DNA of 64,000 bases from Lampris incognitus (taxonomy: Eukaryota > Chordata > Actinopteri > Lampriformes > Lampridae), in NCBI RefSeq assembly GCF_029633865.1, contig NC_079223.1, positions 35,151,391 through 35,215,390 on the forward strand, in the 5' to 3' direction. The translations under genes were made by a program, and so were the position numbers. The notes beneath the pieces were generated by a model that worked only from the letters and a program-made list of their open reading frames with translations, searched no databases and was not told the DNA's origin. Positions within the stretch are counted from its first letter, which is position 1; each line of letters opens with the position of its first letter. Positions 63,326 to 64,000 of the stretch are shown here, in pieces.

Positions 63326-64000
63326 TTTCAACCTAATACATCATCCGATCTGAAGACAATACCACTTATTCGGATGAGGAGCTTGACTTGGGCTCATTTC
63401 ACTACCACACACTCTTTGTGACGGTCACAACTGATGATCTGCAGCGTGCAGCTCACCCTTACTTTTTGCATTGTTTGCATTAGGGATAGGATACCATGGG
63501 GCAATGCAACAAGAAGAGAAATCTTTTCATCATACTTTCTTTCCATCATGCCTTTCTCAATTTTGCTTCTACAAATACCTCCCTTTCGTTCCCTCATCGC
63601 GGTAATCTTCAAAGAGTCCCCTAACTCCTTAGCGCTTGGAAGTTTCTTTACTTTTTAATACTGGTTTAATTAACTTTGTCCAGACAGGGTAAGGGTATGG
63701 GGGTGGAGGGCATGAGGCAAGTCGTCCCTTTAAAATCACCCCGCCTCTAATTTTGTATGCTAATCTCCTTTTTCAGGCCACCCCTCCTCAGGAGTAGGGG
63801 AAAAGAAATGTTGGGAAAACTTTGGGTTCCCCTGTACTGGGCTTCCTGCGGCTGTTTTATATCTGGGCCCACCTATTTGGATCCTTTCACTCCTCTAGGG
63901 CCTTCCTTTGCTTGATTTAACAATGAATGCAGAGCTAATCAGCTCTCTCGGAAATGCACCGCTGTCGAGGAAGGTAATCCCTTCTTCTCTCCTCTCAATG
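63326..64000. other. Downstream of wnt8b, no gene seen
   Basis: Repeat-free. Positions 63660-63990 are of even composition with TATGCTAATC and pyrimidine-rich segments, a candidate regulatory element. No exon recognised. Confidence 0.35.

Overview
The window is vertebrate nuclear DNA, almost certainly from a ray-finned fish and probably a percomorph-type teleost. It has spliced genes with GT-AG introns, vertebrate developmental and stress genes in compact form, and a typical fish repeat load: Tc1 elements, several tRNA-derived SINE families, L2-like LINEs, Penelope-like remnants and long GT, GA and CCCCA microsatellites. Repeat names come from remembered motifs, and no database search was run.

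Layout. Bases 1-21300 contain no recognisable exon and are probably intron 1 of spock2 (testican-2), whose first coding exon lies on the minus strand at 21323-21511. This stretch holds a cluster of miniature LTR elements (98-2198), a LINE 3' fragment (3330-3850), several SINEs, an almost complete Tc1 transposon (14611-15790) and a striking palindromic Tc1 derivative (18514-19710). Bases 21512-27280 form the spock2-ddit4 spacer. Then comes a gene cluster: ddit4 (+, 27785-28697), dnajb12 (-, 32713-30043) and trmt2b (+, 32995-34804). The last two are head to head across 281 bp. Bases 34805-42975 are repeat-rich spacer, including two SINEs inserted one after the other into the same target. The stearoyl-CoA desaturase gene scd (+) has coding exons over 43536-48484 and a long 3' UTR. 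The scd-wnt8b spacer holds a set of locally duplicated sequence with three minus-strand exon-like modules (51299-51817) that I cannot assign. wnt8b (+) has six coding exons over 55405-62481, with a 3' UTR to about 63325.

Functions. ddit4 is a stress-induced mTORC1 inhibitor with hypoxia-type ACGTG cores upstream. dnajb12 is an ER membrane J-protein, and trmt2b is a mitochondrial tRNA/rRNA m5U methyltransferase. scd makes monounsaturated acyl-CoA. wnt8b is a secreted forebrain Wnt that must be acylated with a monounsaturated fatty acid, so scd and its neighbour are biochemically linked. The spock2-ddit4-dnajb12 order recalls human 10q22 and scd-wnt8b recalls human 10q24. trmt2b sits elsewhere in human (X), so the block mixes conserved and fish-type synteny.

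Most novel-looking items: (1) miniature LTR elements whose LTRs carry a tRNA-Asp-like body with a good A box, plus a primer site matching tRNA-Leu(CAA); (2) the 532-bp-arm palindromic Tc1; (3) the tandem exon-like modules between scd and wnt8b.
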